Source of the DNA: Hedera helix
Taxonomy: Eukaryota; Streptophyta; Magnoliopsida; Apiales; Araliaceae
DNA length: 64,000 nucleotides
NCBI GenBank assembly: GCA_947179155.2
Contig: OX359275.1
Coordinates: 3,164,001 to 3,228,000 of the forward strand
Reading direction: 5' to 3'
Each line of letters opens with the position of its first letter. Positions within the stretch are counted from its first letter, which is position 1. Under the pieces are notes generated by a model. The model saw only the letters and a list, made by a program, of their open reading frames with translations. It had not been told where the DNA came from and searched no databases. The position numbers and the translations under genes were made by a program. This document shows, in pieces, positions 1 to 12,589 of this stretch.

Positions 1-56
1 TTCAAATACGCGGTGTTTAACAAAGAGCCAAGATTGTGCGTGGGGAAGAAGTTTGC

Positions 57-240
57 CACTACAAGAAAATTCCTTATTTTTAACCGTAATTTATGTTGGA
101 TTAACCCTTTCTCGTCGAAAATAAGTTAATTCTGATGGAAATGTCCATCAGAAATTCAATTGGAAATAATGTTGTCGGAATTAATTCTGTCGAGAACTCT
201 GTTAGAAACAACAAAATATTTTCAATAGAATTTTCATCTG
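57..240. mobile_element. CACTA (En/Spm) transposon terminal fragment
   Basis: Positions 57-69 read CACTACAAGAAAA, the standard outer end of plant CACTA transposons. The next 170 bp hold short related and inverted motifs (GATGGAAATGTCCATC and several TCGGAA/TCGAAA-type words), as expected of the subterminal repeats bound by a CACTA transposase. I found no matching TTTTCTTGTAGTG end elsewhere in the window, so only one end is visible. It runs into the long inverted-arm repeat at about 241. Confidence 0.6.
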
Positions 241-444
241 TGTTAACACTCGAATTTGTCCATGCGTTGAACCATTATCTTGAACATGAACCTACACAAA
301 AAAAAAACTACTAGAAAGTACTTAACGACTTGGGTCACCAGAGGATACCTTCGGTGTGAAAATAAGAGCATGCTTCAAGATGTATTAACAATTGAGGTAA
401 AAAGTATTTTGTAAGCTAGAATATTGTGTCCATGTACATCTATC
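241..444 (+). repeat. Left inverted arm, outer part
   Basis: This stretch is similar to 4095-4300 in the same direction and, as a reverse complement, to about 24830-25010. Shared landmarks are a start near GTTAACACT, the AGAAAGTACTTAACGACTTGG block and a TGTA-C-TCTAT block. The arm stops at about 444 and resumes at 2083 after an inserted segment. Confidence 0.65.
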
Positions 445-2082
445 TAAAATTTAAACAGGCATACTTAGAAAGGGGGTTGAATAAGTGTGGAGTAAAACGA
501 TGTTTGATTTTCGTGATTTAATAAAACAGTAAGAACACAAGAGTTTTTACGTGGTTCGGCTGAAAGAATGATTTTAGGCTGCCGATTTAGAAACTGATTT
601 ACACTGCTAATGGAATATGATTATTTTTGCTTGGAAATAAATGTGATGTGTTGAGCTAGCAGTTTATATAGATAATGAAAGTAACTAATCACATGAACAC
701 AAGATTTTTTACGTGGTTCGACCCCTATCTTCTACTCTAGTGGCCTACTCCACGTCCAATACCAAATGATATTGGAGATTTCTTTTTATTAAATAATTTT
801 GCCTTACAACACCTTTTTACAATAACAGTTCCCACATTTTAGGACAGTTCCTCCTGAGCACCTATGCTCCCTTGTGCACACCTATGCACTTACTTGAGTA
901 CTCTTACTCATAAAGCTATTAAGCTAACCTGGAACTTAATTGCAAAAACCCTTCAAACAAAAAATAGATTAGTGCAGATTCAAAACTGTTTACAACGAAT
1001 ACTATGATCAAAGCATGAGTTATATAACAACACAAAGCTCAAATCTAAATGCAATGATCAAAAGTTAAGATATCACCAGATTATTCTCAAATGATTCACG
1101 GCTGGGAACAAAATCAGATTGTCAAGTGTCCTTCAGCAGTGTAGCAGTTTTTCACGTAAGAGAATAATACTTGTTGTGCAGTGTTTCTTTGCCTTTTAAA
1201 AGACTCAGTGTAGTATCAATATTATTTGTGTCTCTTTTTGTTTGGCTAGACAAGATATATATATGCATTTGAAGCTAGCCATTAAGGAGGATCCACAATA
1301 AAGTTATCATTTAACCTTTTTGAACTTGGTAACTATCCAAGGGATATTTCCAATGATTAAGTGTGATTGATAAAAAGGATCTCGAATTAAAAATAGATTT
1401 ATTCCAATATAATTATGACGCTCTTAATAGATGTTCTGTAGCACAATCTTGGAAATAACTTTTTGACACCTCAACATAATGTAGGTCAAGGAAATATTCA
1501 TACCATAAATAGTTGCAAGATTCTAGCAATCACGGTCAGCATTTATGGGGGGGGGGGGGGAAATAGCCCATTACAGTTACCATAAAATATTCTAGGTTTA
1601 TTTAATTAGTTTGTTAACATATTTATAGCAACTCTTGATTGTCAATCAATCAAGTATTAGTGACTTGATTAAATAGTTCCTCACAATATGGAAAGGTTAA
1701 TCAATTACATAATTTAATTTAGATTCCCTTAATTATTCTAATTGATTCTAATATGGAATGTCCATGATAGCTGACTCGGCAATTTAGTGTGACACTTTAT
1801 TTGGATATATTTATAACAGATTTCTTTTTGAATATGGAATGAAACCTAATGAGCTTTGAATTGAAATATGAGTCTTAGCCAAGATCTTACATGAAAACCT
1901 AAGGACTCAGGATAGAGCTTCACAAGACTTTTCATTTGTAGCTTTAATCCAATGCCGAAATCAGTTAGTTGCATATCATTATTTTCAACCTGTTGCATAT
2001 ATCTTAATAGCAATAAACAAGGCTTTAGTATAGAAATAAAGTAATCATCAAAATCAAGAATCGAAGTGTGACCAAGTCAACA
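445..2082. mobile_element. 1.6-kb unclassified insertion in the left arm
   Basis: Alignment of the arm copies shows that 445-2082 is extra DNA, flanked by CTATC at 440-444 and at 2083-2087, a possible 5-bp target duplication. It contains two copies of a TTTTTACGTGGTTCG motif (about 544 and 706), a poly-G run near 1548 and no credible coding region. The edges do not show clear TG...CA ends, so I cannot name a class. Confidence 0.4.
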
Positions 2083-2395
2083 CTATCGTTCACCATGTGT
2101 TTATAGTAGTCACACATCTCAATAGGATAACAATTCCTAATAGGAATTATGTAGTAGAGATCCTACTGAAAAAAATAATTACCATATAAATTAGCATTGG
2201 ATATGGTTACTAGTTAGTGGCTTAAATGATAAGGCAGTAAACCTAAGCTTATTGGACTTAGGAATTCTCATGTGAGCACACTAAGCCTAATGGGTTGTGG
2301 GGACTAGGCTCAATATAGGCAGCCCATTTGCGCTAGTAAATACACAGTCCAACATTGTCCCCCACTCCTTCAATATATGAAATGAGGTGAAGGAA
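2083..2395 (+). repeat. Left inverted arm, inner part
   Basis: This continues the arm from 444. It matches 4285-4535 directly and 24525-24835 in reverse complement, including the AATAGGATAACAATTCCTAA block, a block around TAAGCTTATTGGACTTAGG, and a CTCCTTCA-ATGAAATGAGGTGA block just before the minisatellite. Confidence 0.7.
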
Positions 2396-2830
2396 TAGTG
2401 GAAAAGGTTTCGGGATCCTAGAAGGCTTCTAGGACATAATGTAAAAGGTTTCGGGAGTCCGAAAGCTACAACGGCTGAACATAGGAGGCTTAGGGACTCC
2501 AGATACTACTAAGACCGAAGACAAGAGACTTCAGGAGTTCAAAGACTGTTACTACCAAATAGGAGGTTTCAGGAGTTTGAAAACTACTATGATCAAAGAT
2601 AGGCGGTCTCGGGAGTCTGAAGACTATAACGAACGAAGATAAGAGGTTTCGGGAGTCCAAAGACTTTTACGATCGAGGATAGAAGGATTCGAGAGTCTGA
2701 AAGACTACCACGACCAGGAGTTCGAAAGACTGCCACGACCGAAGGCTTAGCTTCAAGCGTTCGAAAGACTACCAAGACCGAAGATAGGAGGCTTCTCGAG
2801 AGTCTGAAAGACTATCACTACCGAAGAAAG
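2396..2830 (+). repeat. 40-bp minisatellite, left arm
   Basis: About ten degenerate units of roughly 40 bp lie here, each with GTTTCGGGAGTCCGAAAG and CTACNACGACCGAAGATAGGA-like blocks. The same unit in reverse complement makes up 5935-6406 and 24355-24495. An ORF of 60 codons on the minus strand is only the repeat read through. Confidence 0.8.
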
Positions 2831-4090
2831 AGCTCAAAAGGGAAATCCAATATATTGCTAAATGACCTACCCCTAGTTTAGAAGTGATACCTTTATCCTT
2901 TAAAATAGAATGTGGGCTTAAGAGGCATTCACCATGCCAATCATACGCTCATCAACCCTAGACGCTGTTGTTATCCAAAACTCATGAAACAAGTCTCTCA
3001 CATGACCCACTAGTTCTGACTCGACGGTCACTATCTGCAATTGAATTCGGGTTGCATCCCTCTCCGCCCTGTATTAGTCTTCATAAGTTGTAAAATAGTA
3101 TGACAATAATAATGAAGACTTAGTTGTGTATTATTTGAATACTGTATTGTAGTACGTTGTATTGTAATAGTTGTGGTGTATTTTGACAACTCAAGTTTGG
3201 GTTGTGTGGGCCCAGATTTGGGGGTGTCACAATTATATATGACATGGTGTAAAGCTAATTTGGAAGTTTTTCAAATTTAAAAAGCTGATCAAAAATTAAG
3301 AACATAAATTTTGTGCCTTCGTGAATAATATAGGACAGAGTACACAATATATTACTTGTAATCAGGTGATGATATAATATGTTCAGATCTATGTAATAAA
3401 CTAGGTAGCCAATAAGTTAATTAAATAAAGGAGATAAACACTTAGCTTTATTTTGTAGTCGTTGTCTTCCTTTGTATAGGTAGATGATATATAGTGGAAT
3501 GTTGAGTTGAACCTTGACCAACACTGAACATCTACATCTGAACATGTATATGCCTCCCAATCTTTTGAAGCTTTTTTTTTTATTAAAAAAACGTTATAAA
3601 GGGTTTTATGATTAACAAAAGATCTATCGAAGAGGGCTCCATATTATGATCTTCGGTATTGATCATCGCTTATATGTTGTGAAGGGGATCTAATTCTTCT
3701 TCGATGACTGTCTGAATAAGATGATTGGGTATTAGTGCTTTTACCAGAGGAAATAGACCTGCAAGTGCGGTAAGAATCGCAACATCCATATCGAGAAGGT
3801 GTTCCACGTCTGCATGTATATAACAAGTCATTTTCGACACTCATCAAATCTGCAAATTGCTTGTCAAGTTCTTCCTACTAGAGTTGAAGAGCTTTCTTTT
3901 TATCCTAGACTTCTTAGAGACAACGCTACTTATCAGCGTTTATTGGTTGATGTGATTACGAGCGTGTTTCTTTATGAAAATTGTTCTAGTGGCTTAGTGA
4001 CAGTGGTAGTGCCATCATGGAAGTTTTTTGCGATAGTGGTTGAGATAAAACTCTACTAAATACTAGAAAGCCCTGCTTCTAGCGCCAATT
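2831..4090. other. Non-coding DNA between the arms
   Basis: No gene could be supported. Weak open frames at 3644-3847 (-) and 3799-4059 (+) overlap on opposite strands and match nothing I recognise. The minus-strand one is rich in Ser, Arg and Asp and could be a decayed transposon protein, but the evidence is thin. The stretch is part of the interior of the inverted-arm structure. Confidence 0.4.
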
Positions 4091-4094
4091 TTAT

Positions 4095-4535
4095 TGCTCA
4101 AATTTATCTACACATTCAATAAACCACTGGCTTAGACGTGAACCTGCACCAAAAGAACTACCAAAAAGTACCCGAGAGATACCTTTGATGTAAAAGTAAG
4201 AACAAGTTTTAAGCTGTATGAACAATAGAGGTAAGAAGTATTTAGTATGATAGAATATTGCGTCCCTGTACCTTTATTGTTCACCATGTATTTATAACAG
4301 CCAGACCTTCTCAATAGGATAACAATTCCTAATAAGCATTGTGTAGTTGAGATCCTATTGAAAAATGTAATTACTATACAAATGAGTATTAGATATTGTA
4401 GCTAGTTAGTGCCTTAAGTGATAAGGCAATGAACCCAAACTTATTAGACTTAGGAGTCCTCATGTAAGAGCACTAGGCCTAATAGTCTGTAAGGACAAGG
4501 CCCAGTGTAAGAAGCCCATTTACACTAATGAATAT
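4095..4535 (+). repeat. Third copy of the arm repeat, direct orientation
   Basis: It is colinear with 241-444 plus 2083-2365 but without the 1.6-kb insertion, which is how the insertion was recognised. It ends near CAGTCGAACC and has no minisatellite after it, unlike the left and right arms. A short GCCA..TTATTGCTCAAA motif just before it (about 4085) recurs near 4950. Confidence 0.65.
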
Positions 4536-5934
4536 GCAGTCGAACCAATTTAAGCTTTTTGGTAAAGATCATAGGTTTTTTAGGCACCCCCGCCGCTTCC
4601 AAAATATCCTCGTTCAAAGCCTTTTTTGGCTAATTGGTCACTATAAACACGACAAAAAAAAAATGCCAGTGCCAAAACAAATAATAACATATGTTATTAT
4701 ATAAGCATTTATATAAGCAATATATAAGCGAAAAGTTAAACACTCACAATCATGGCTGAATAACCAGTGTTGATCATTTAAGACTTCTCTATCCTCCTTA
4801 GTTGAAGGCCTTTTAGAGTACAAAGCTTCAAATTCCCCCAATCTAACCCTACTGATCTAAACAGAGTTCAATTGAGATCTGTTCACCTCTAACCAGGGAC
4901 CAATCAACTCGATATCTGGATTCTTTTATGTAAAATCAGTCCTTGTGCCACCATTTATTGCTCAAAGGGATTCCCATAAAAACTTCTCTACCTATCTATT
5001 TATTAAATTGGTAGAATATCTTCTCCTTGCAGACACCGATAGAGAAGAATTGGTATAAAAAAATCTAAAGAGAACCTAACACAATGAGAATGTCAATGGG
5101 CCATAAAACTATGAAGATGAATATAAGAGTTAGAAACCATTTGGTTCAAACTAAGACCAATAGTATGAAGAAGTTCAAGAATAAACTCTTAAAGAGAAAA
5201 ACGGAGACCAAAAAGAAGGAGATGTCTTCACATGACAATTCACCCATCTTCGAGTTGTCAATATCATCTCCTCTTCACGAGGCTTTCTAACTTCATAATC
5301 TTCGAGTATATAAATTTCAGTTTTCAATAACTCTACATCTGATTCAGAGATCTCTCAAGGGGTATTAGTCGTTCTACAAACATCCCTAACATACTTGGCT
5401 CTATTGTGTGCCTCTACATCTTTTAGGGTTCTAAAGAGCTTTACTACATGAAATTTATAAGTTTTCTCCCTCAGGGATTCCCTCTATCACCACTATAACT
5501 TTATCCTCAGCATGGGAAGATGAAGACAGGCCGAAATTTCTAGAAGAGCTAGCCACTTGCAAGTAATATTAAAAAGAACAGAAGAATCGTACTACCAGAC
5601 AAGGATTAGGGTTATATTCTCTTTCTTTGAAGATTTTAATTTCATAGATGAAGTAACTCTTGTTCTTTCTCTTTGTTTATACTTAAAATCGACGGTCTAA
5701 TTGATCCTAATCCAACAGTTAAAAAAGTAATGGCACGTGACTTCCAATACCCACACGCGTATGTTCTAAAGATCTCCCCCAGTAAGTCAGACTGTGAAAC
5801 CACCTTTTAAAATTTAAAATTGGTCTTGAACTGTCATTAAGGTCAAATCCCACTTCTTAGAAGTCCACATAGATTTGGTGGATACCCATCGGCTCACACT
5901 TAAGCAGATCGCTCCCCTTTATCTGAGTTTTGCC
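4536..5934. other. Non-coding DNA between the arms
   Basis: No supportable gene. The stretch includes a Lys-rich 68-codon open frame (5084-5290, +) with no recognisable domain. It precedes the right minisatellite and probably belongs to the interior of the composite repeat. Confidence 0.35.
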
Positions 5935-6406
5935 TTCGATTGTTGTAATCTTTGAACTCTCGAAGCTTAATACCTTCAGTCTTCGGACTCCCAAAACTTA
6001 CTGTCTTCAATCATTGTAGCGTTCAAAATTTCAAAACTTAGTACCTTCGATTGTCGTAACCTTCGGACTCTCAAAGCTTATTACTTTCGGTTGTTATAGT
6101 CCTCAGACTCCTAATTAAAGCCTATTACCTTCGGTCGTCATAGTTTTTGAACTCCTGAAGTTTGTTGTCTTCAGTCATTGTAATCTTCAAACTCCCAAAA
6201 CTTACTACCTTCGGTCGTCATAGTCTTCGAACTCTCAAAACTTAGTACTTTCGATCGTTGTAGTCCTCGAACTCTTGAAACCTGCTACCTTCGGTTGATA
6301 TAGTCTTTAGACTCTCAAAGCTTACTACCTTCGGTCATTGTAGTCCTCAGACTCCCGAAGTCTACTACTTCTATCGCTGTAGTCTTCAGACTCCCGAAAT
6401 CTACTA
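5935..6406 (-). repeat. 40-bp minisatellite, right arm, part 1
   Basis: About twelve units of roughly 40 bp are the reverse complement of the left-arm array (ACTACCTTCGGTCGT, GTAGTCTTCGAACTC and similar blocks). The array is cut at 6406 by element A and resumes at 24355. The 5 bp at the cut, TACTA (6402-6406), are repeated at 24355-24359. Confidence 0.8.
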
Positions 6407-9002
6407 TGTGACGCCCCCAAATCTAGGCCCACACAGCCCAAACTTGAGTCGTCAAAAGACTACAACAAAATTATTACAACAAAGCACAACGTACAACAAT
6501 ACAGTGTATAATAATACACAACTAAGTCTTCACTATTATTGCCACACTATTTTACAACACGTGAAGACTAGGATAACTATTCTTCGGACTCTCACTCCAT
6601 CCCCCGGCTAGACCCCGTTACGTTTTCATCTCCTGTTGAAAAACAATGGAACAAAAGAAAGGGTGAGCTCAAATAGCCCAGTAAGAAATATCATGACTAA
6701 GATAATGATGAATAAATTATCATTAGCCTTCAACAGTTGAGTTCTTGATAGAATACAATAGACTACAAGGTTTATATCAAAAACTGTAGTTAAATTCTTA
6801 AACAATGTTCAGATCAATAATAGCAGCGGAATGAGCAATCTATTAGAAGAATAATGCAGACTATAATGTCCACTCGCTTCTCTTTTTAGTAAAAATATCA
6901 TCAACTTTTATCATCTGAATTACCATTAGTCAAGATAATACAACTTCACAGTTCCTGATCATAATCATGCAGATCAACAGTTCGTCTTTGCACTACGGGC
7001 CAAAGACATTCAATATAACACCAACGGTCATGATTATACCAGATTCAGCCTTTGGTCATAATCATACCAACCAACAGTTCATCTTTGCACTACGGGCCAA
7101 AGAGAACATTAACCACGTGCCATAAAAGACACCGAACAGATGTATCGCCTTTAACCTAGTATATCGCCTTTAACCTATCATCTGTTCAACAATTATATCA
7201 CATCTGTGCCCCCGGCCACAGATATTCACAACAGTTTGATTCTTGATGATTAATACAAATAACAGTGATACAAATGATGAACAGAAGAACATGATAAACA
7301 ATAAGTATCGGAAGTTTACTTTGTGCAGATTCAAATAATGTCCAAATTGCCAACATGATGTGGAGTGAAATTTAAAAATGATATTCAAGATCCACAGTTC
7401 AGAATAACGATTATAGTTCAACAGAAAGGTTCAGAAAATAGGAAGGTTCAGTTGAAATAATGAAGTTCAACTATTATGGAACATATAATATTTTCAGGAA
7501 TTATAGAAGCAATAGTTCCATAATAAGTTTCGATTTAGGTGTATGGAAGAAAATAATATCCTTTACCGTAGCAGGTTTGATTAACAAAAGGTGAAGGGAA
7601 TTAATATCCCTTACCATAGTAAGTTTGAATAATGGAAGATGAAAAAGATGGTATCCCTTATGAGTATAAAGGAAAATGATATCACTTACGAATATGGAAT
7701 AAAAGTGTCATGTGATAATTCGTGTAGACAAATTATTTCCACACGAGACAAATAAAAAGGGTTATTCACCAACAGGCGATAATCCGCACCGTAAGGTTAT
7801 TCCCATCAATTTGAATACGAATAGTTATTCACCAAACAGGCGTAATCCGCACCGTAAGGTTATTCCCACAATTTAATAGAATTTGAACACGAAGAGTTAT
7901 TCACCAAACAGGCGATAATCCGCACCGTAAGGTTATTCTCAAAGATTAATAAGGAATGAATACAAAAGGTTATTCACCAACAGGCGGTAAACCGCGCCGT
8001 AAGGTTATTCCCACAATTTAATACATGGAAGTAAATGGCACAAGAAAGAAACGATATTATTTTCGAGAATCAAAGAATGATAATCCCTTCAAGTAAGAAA
8101 GAAAATAATATCCATTTATGATGATGAAAAGAATGATACCCCTTACCGTAGTAAGTTTAAATAATAGAAAATGAAAGAATATGATATTCCTTACCTTAAC
8201 ACGTGACTGGATATTGATTTAAATGAGGTTGACCAACCTATATATTTATAATATAATTTAGTAATTACCACATATAAATTTCAAAGTGTATAATAACTCG
8301 TATATTATGAACTATCAAAATTATATATATTTAACATAATTTTTGTAGTATAATATAACAACTTTCAAATAGTTTTTAAAATAATATTTCAAAATAAATC
8401 TTCTAAAGAAAGCTTTTAAAAATGAATCTTCTAATAGAAGAGTCTTCTAAAGGAAGTTTTGTGAATACCGCGAAATATATGAATTTATGAAATTACTACT
8501 CTTTAATAAAAGACTTACTTGAAAAATTTCTGCACTCCTTTTGGCTTTCAAACTCTCAAAATAACCTTACTATTCTCAGAGAAAACTCATAAAATTCTTA
8601 TAGAAAAATTTTATGTTTTAGGTGTGATTTTTCTATTCAGCTGAACAAGCTATTTATAGGGGAAAATGGGGGTACTATGCGTGGTAGGTGGGCACTGTGC
8701 ATTTGGTAGGTGAGAGAGGCTGCGCAAACGTTTTTTTTTAAAAAATTTCAATACTTGCACAGTAACTTTGCACAGTAACTTTAAAATTTTCAAAAAGTGA
8801 ACAGTAATGAACAGTAACTTTTGTCAGCCGATGAATAGTGATTTCCGGGAGTGAACAGTGACTCCAGAGTAACTTTTCCGATGTGAACAGTAACTTCCGT
8901 CAGTGAATAGTAACTTTTGAAAAATAATAATATTTATTTTATTTTATTTTATTTTATTTATTCTACCTGTGGATCCAACATATAAAATAATGCTACAACA
9001 AT
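6407..9002 (-). repeat. Element A left LTR (3' LTR in coding sense), outer segment
   Basis: It matches 21039-23634 almost base for base. It contains short tandem repeats: GGTTATTCACCAACAGGCG-type units (about 7755-8010), a TCCCTTACCGTAGTAAG-type series and many ACAGTAACTT words near 8760-8930. The LTR stops at 9002 in ACAAT and resumes after element B at 16794/16799. Short open frames here are repeat read-through. Confidence 0.9.
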
Positions 9003-10351
9003 TGTGACGCCCCCAAATCTAGGCCCACACAGCCCAAACTTGAGTCGTCAAAAGACTACAACAAAATTATTACAATGAAATACAACGTACAACAATACAG
9101 TGGATAATACAACACAACTAAGTCTTCATTATTATTGTCACACTATTTTATAACACGTGAAGACTATGATAGCTATCCCCGCACTCTCACTCCATTCCCC
9201 GGCTAGACCCCGTTACGTTCTCATCTCCTGTTGAAAAATAATGGAACGAAAAGAAAGGGTGAGCTCAAATAGCCCAGTAAGAAATATCATGACTAAAATA
9301 ATGACGAATAATTTATCATTAGCCTTCAACAGTTGAGTTCTTGATAGAATACAATAGACTACAAGGTTTATATCAAAAACTGCAGTTAAATTCTTAAACA
9401 ACGTTCAGATCAATAATAGCAGCGGAATGAGCAATCTATTAGAAGAATAATGCAGACTATAATGTCCACTCGCTTCTCTTTTTAGTAAAAATATCATCAA
9501 CTTTTATCATCTGAAATACCATTAGTCAAGATAATACAACTTCACAGTTCCTGGTCATAATCATGCAGATCAACAGTTCGTCTTTGCACTACGGGCCAAA
9601 GACATTCAATATAACACCAACGGTCATGATTATACCAGATTCAGCCTTTGGTCATAATCATACCAACCAACAGTTCATCTTTGCACTACGGGCCAAAGAG
9701 AACATTCACCACGTGCCATAAAAGACACCGAACAGATGTATCGCCTTTAACCTAGTATATCGCCTTTAACCTATCATCTGTTCAACAATTATATCACATC
9801 TGTGCCCCCGGCCACAGATATTCACAACAGCTTGATTTTTGATGATTAATACAAATAACAGTGATACAAATGATGAACAGAAGAACAGGATAAACAATAA
9901 GTATCAGAAGTTTACTTTGTGCAGATTCAAATAATGTCCAAATTGCCAACATGATGTGGAGTGAAATTTAAAAATGATATTCAAGATCCACAGTTCAGAA
10001 TAACGATTACAGTTCAATAGAAATGTTCAGAAAATAGGAAGGTTCAGTTGAACTAATGAAATTGAACTATTATGGAACATATAATATTTTCAGGAATTAT
10101 AGAAGCAATAGTTCCATAATAAGTTTCGATTTAGGTGTATGGAAGAAAATAATATCCCTTACCGTAGCAGGTTTGATTAACAAAAGGTGAAGGGAATTAA
10201 TATCCCTTACCATAGTAAGTTTGAATAATGGAAGATGAAAAAGATGGTATCCCTTATGAGTATAAAGGAAAATGATATCACTTACGAATATGAAATAAAA
10301 GTGTCATGTGATAATTCGTGTAGACAAATTATTTCCACACGAGACAAATAA

Positions 10352-10598
10352 AAAGGGTTATTCACCAACAGGCGATAATCCGCACCGTAAGGTTATTCCC
10401 ATCAATTTGAATACGAATAGTTATTCACCAAACAGGCGTAATCCGCACCGTAAGGTTATTCCCATCAATTTGAATATGAATAGTTATTCACCAAACAGGC
10501 GTAATCCGCACCGTAAGGTTATTCCCATCAATTTGAATATGAATAGTTATTCACCAAACAGGCGTAATCCGCACCGTAAGGTTATTCTCAAAGATTAA
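10352..10598 (+). repeat. 63-bp tandem repeat inside the LTR
   Basis: Units of 63 bp carry CACCAAACAGGCGTAATCC and CCGTAAGGTTATTCCC. Successive unit landmarks lie at 10439, 10502 and 10565. Because 63 is a multiple of three, the repeat stays open as a 96-codon frame (10308-10598) with a 21-residue periodicity. I read this as a by-product, not a gene. The same array recurs at 14559-14805. Confidence 0.8.
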
Positions 10599-10849
10599 TA
10601 AGGAATGAATACATAAGGTTATTCACCAACAGGCGGTAAACCGCGCCGTAAGGTTATTCCCACAATTTAATACATGGAAATAAATGGCACAAGAAAGAAA
10701 CGATATTATTTTCGAGAATCAAAGAATGATAATCCCTTCAAGTAAGAAAGAAAATAATATCCATTTATGATGATGAAAAGAGTGATACCCCTTACCGTAG
10801 TAAGTTTAAATAATAGAAAATGAAATAATATGATATTCCTTACCACAGT

Positions 10850-11130
10850 AAATTTAAGAGTGTGAAAAGAATAATATTCCTTACCATAGTAAGTTAGAAT
10901 ATGAAAGAAGATAATATTCCTTACCGCAATAAATTTAAGAGTGTGAAAAGAATGATATTCCTTACCATAGTAAGTTAGAATATGAAAGAAGATAATATTC
11001 CTTACCGCAATAAATTTAAGAGTGTGAAAAGAATGATATTCCTTACCATAGTAAGTTAGAATATGAAAGAAGATAATATTCCTTACCGCAATAAATTTAA
11101 GAGTGTGAAAAGAATGATATTCCTTACCGT
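10850..11130 (+). repeat. 81-bp tandem repeat inside the LTR
   Basis: Landmark TTACCATAGTAAG recurs at 10881, 10962 and 11043, a period of 81 bp. Each unit also contains TTACCGCAATAAATTTAAG. The matching array in the other LTR of B is at about 15057-15340. The LTRs of A lack the expansion. Confidence 0.8.
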
Positions 11131-11939
11131 AGTAAGTTTAAGAGTATGAAAGAAAATGAAATTCCTTACCTTAACTCGTGACTGGATATTGATTTAAATG
11201 AGGTTGATCAACCTATATATTTATAATATAAATTAGTAATTACCACATATAAATTTCAAAGTGTATGATAACTCGTATATTATGAACTATCAAAATTATA
11301 TATATTTAACATAATTTTTGTAGTATAATATAATAACTTTAGAATAGTTTTTTAAATAATATTTCAAAATAAATCTTCCAAAGAAAGCTTTTAAAAATGA
11401 ATCTTCTAATAGAAGAGTCTTCTAAAGGAAGATTTGTGAATACCGTGAAATATAGGAATTTATGAAATTACTACTCTTTAATAAAAGACTTACTTGAAAA
11501 ATTCCTGCACTCCTTTTGGCTTTCAAACTCTCAAAATAACCTTACTATTCTCAGAGAAAACTCATAAAATTCTTATAGAAAAATTTTATGTTTTAGGTGT
11601 GATTTTTCTATTCAGCTGAGCAAACTATTTATAGGAGAAAATAAGGCACTATGCATGTGGTAGGTGAAGGGGCGTGCAGCATGCCTGCTGAAAATTTCAG
11701 CAAAGGCAGCGCAGCCATTTGCTTTTCAAATTCTCCAGCGCAAAATTTCAGCACACTTCCTTTACAATTCATGTGGCCCCCACATAGGGTCCACATGTTA
11801 CTATTTAAAAATAATAATTAATATTTTTTATTTTATTTTTTTTTTTTTTACATTTATTTATTTTATTTTATTTTTCTTCCTATGGGTCCAACATATAAAA
11901 TAAAATAATGCTACAACAATAATTCAACAATAATGTAAT

Positions 11940-12290
11940 AAACACGTTACAGATTATTATTAATTTAATAATATAAATTACAGTATATTTGCTACTGTGA
12001 CAATTATTAGATTCAATAATTTTAAACTACAGTGCACCAACAATTATTGACTCGATGATATGAAATACAGTGTAATGACAATTATTGAATCAATAATGCA
12101 AAATACTGTGTAGCAACAATAATTGAATTGATAATATAAAATATTATGCAGTGACAATTATTGATGAAATGATGCGTAACAATTACGGTGTCAATTATCA
12201 GACCAATAATATGAGACACTGTGCAATACCGTGTGCTACTGTAGAGTACCGTGTGCTACAGAAAATACCGTAAATTACCGTATGCTACTA
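11940..12290. repeat. Cluster of palindromic AATTATTGA/TCAATAAT units
   Basis: Five or six irregularly spaced copies of an imperfect palindrome such as CAATTATTGAATCAATAATG alternate with ACTGTG/ACCGTG-GCTAC words. Equivalent clusters occur in all LTR copies (about 16145, 16805, 23650). They could be regulatory or structural parts of the LTR; nothing in the sequence decides this. Confidence 0.55.
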
Positions 12291-12589
12291 TTCTTTTATC
12301 ACCGGTATTTTAACAGTTAACACCGTTGACTATTTTTATTTAAAAAGGTTACTTCTGTCGTTTTCTATATCCGACAATTATTCCGTTGTGGGCTCCACCA
12401 ATAATTAGTTATTTCGGCGCCGTCGTACGGCCCGAATATTCCCCGACAAAACGAATATTGTCCGACAAAATAAAATTTACACATAACATCCTTAACTTTC
12501 AATTTTGTCAATTTAACCATTTACTGTTTCAGGAAAAATATATATGAAGAAAAATTAAATTTTGTATTTCATAAATTCGGGGTCTTACA

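Larger units (their letters stand above)
9003..12589 (-). repeat. Element B left LTR (3' LTR in coding sense)
   Basis: It runs from TGTGACGCCCCC to GGGGTCTTACA. Compared with the LTRs of A it has an extra array of 63-bp units (about 10350-10598) and an 81-bp array (about 10850-11120), and a different segment near 11640-11800. Confidence 0.92.

Noticed and set aside
6408..6611. 67-codon frame at the start of the LTRs
   Set aside because: It is LTR sequence repeated at other LTR starts, with no domain and no conserved start.
10308..10598. 96-codon frame with a 21-residue repeat, also at 14515-14805
   Set aside because: It is a 63-bp minisatellite in an LTR that stays open only because 63 is divisible by three.
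10835..11150. Possible CRISPR-like regular repeats
   Set aside because: The whole 81-bp unit is repeated, with no unique spacers, and it lies inside a plant LTR.
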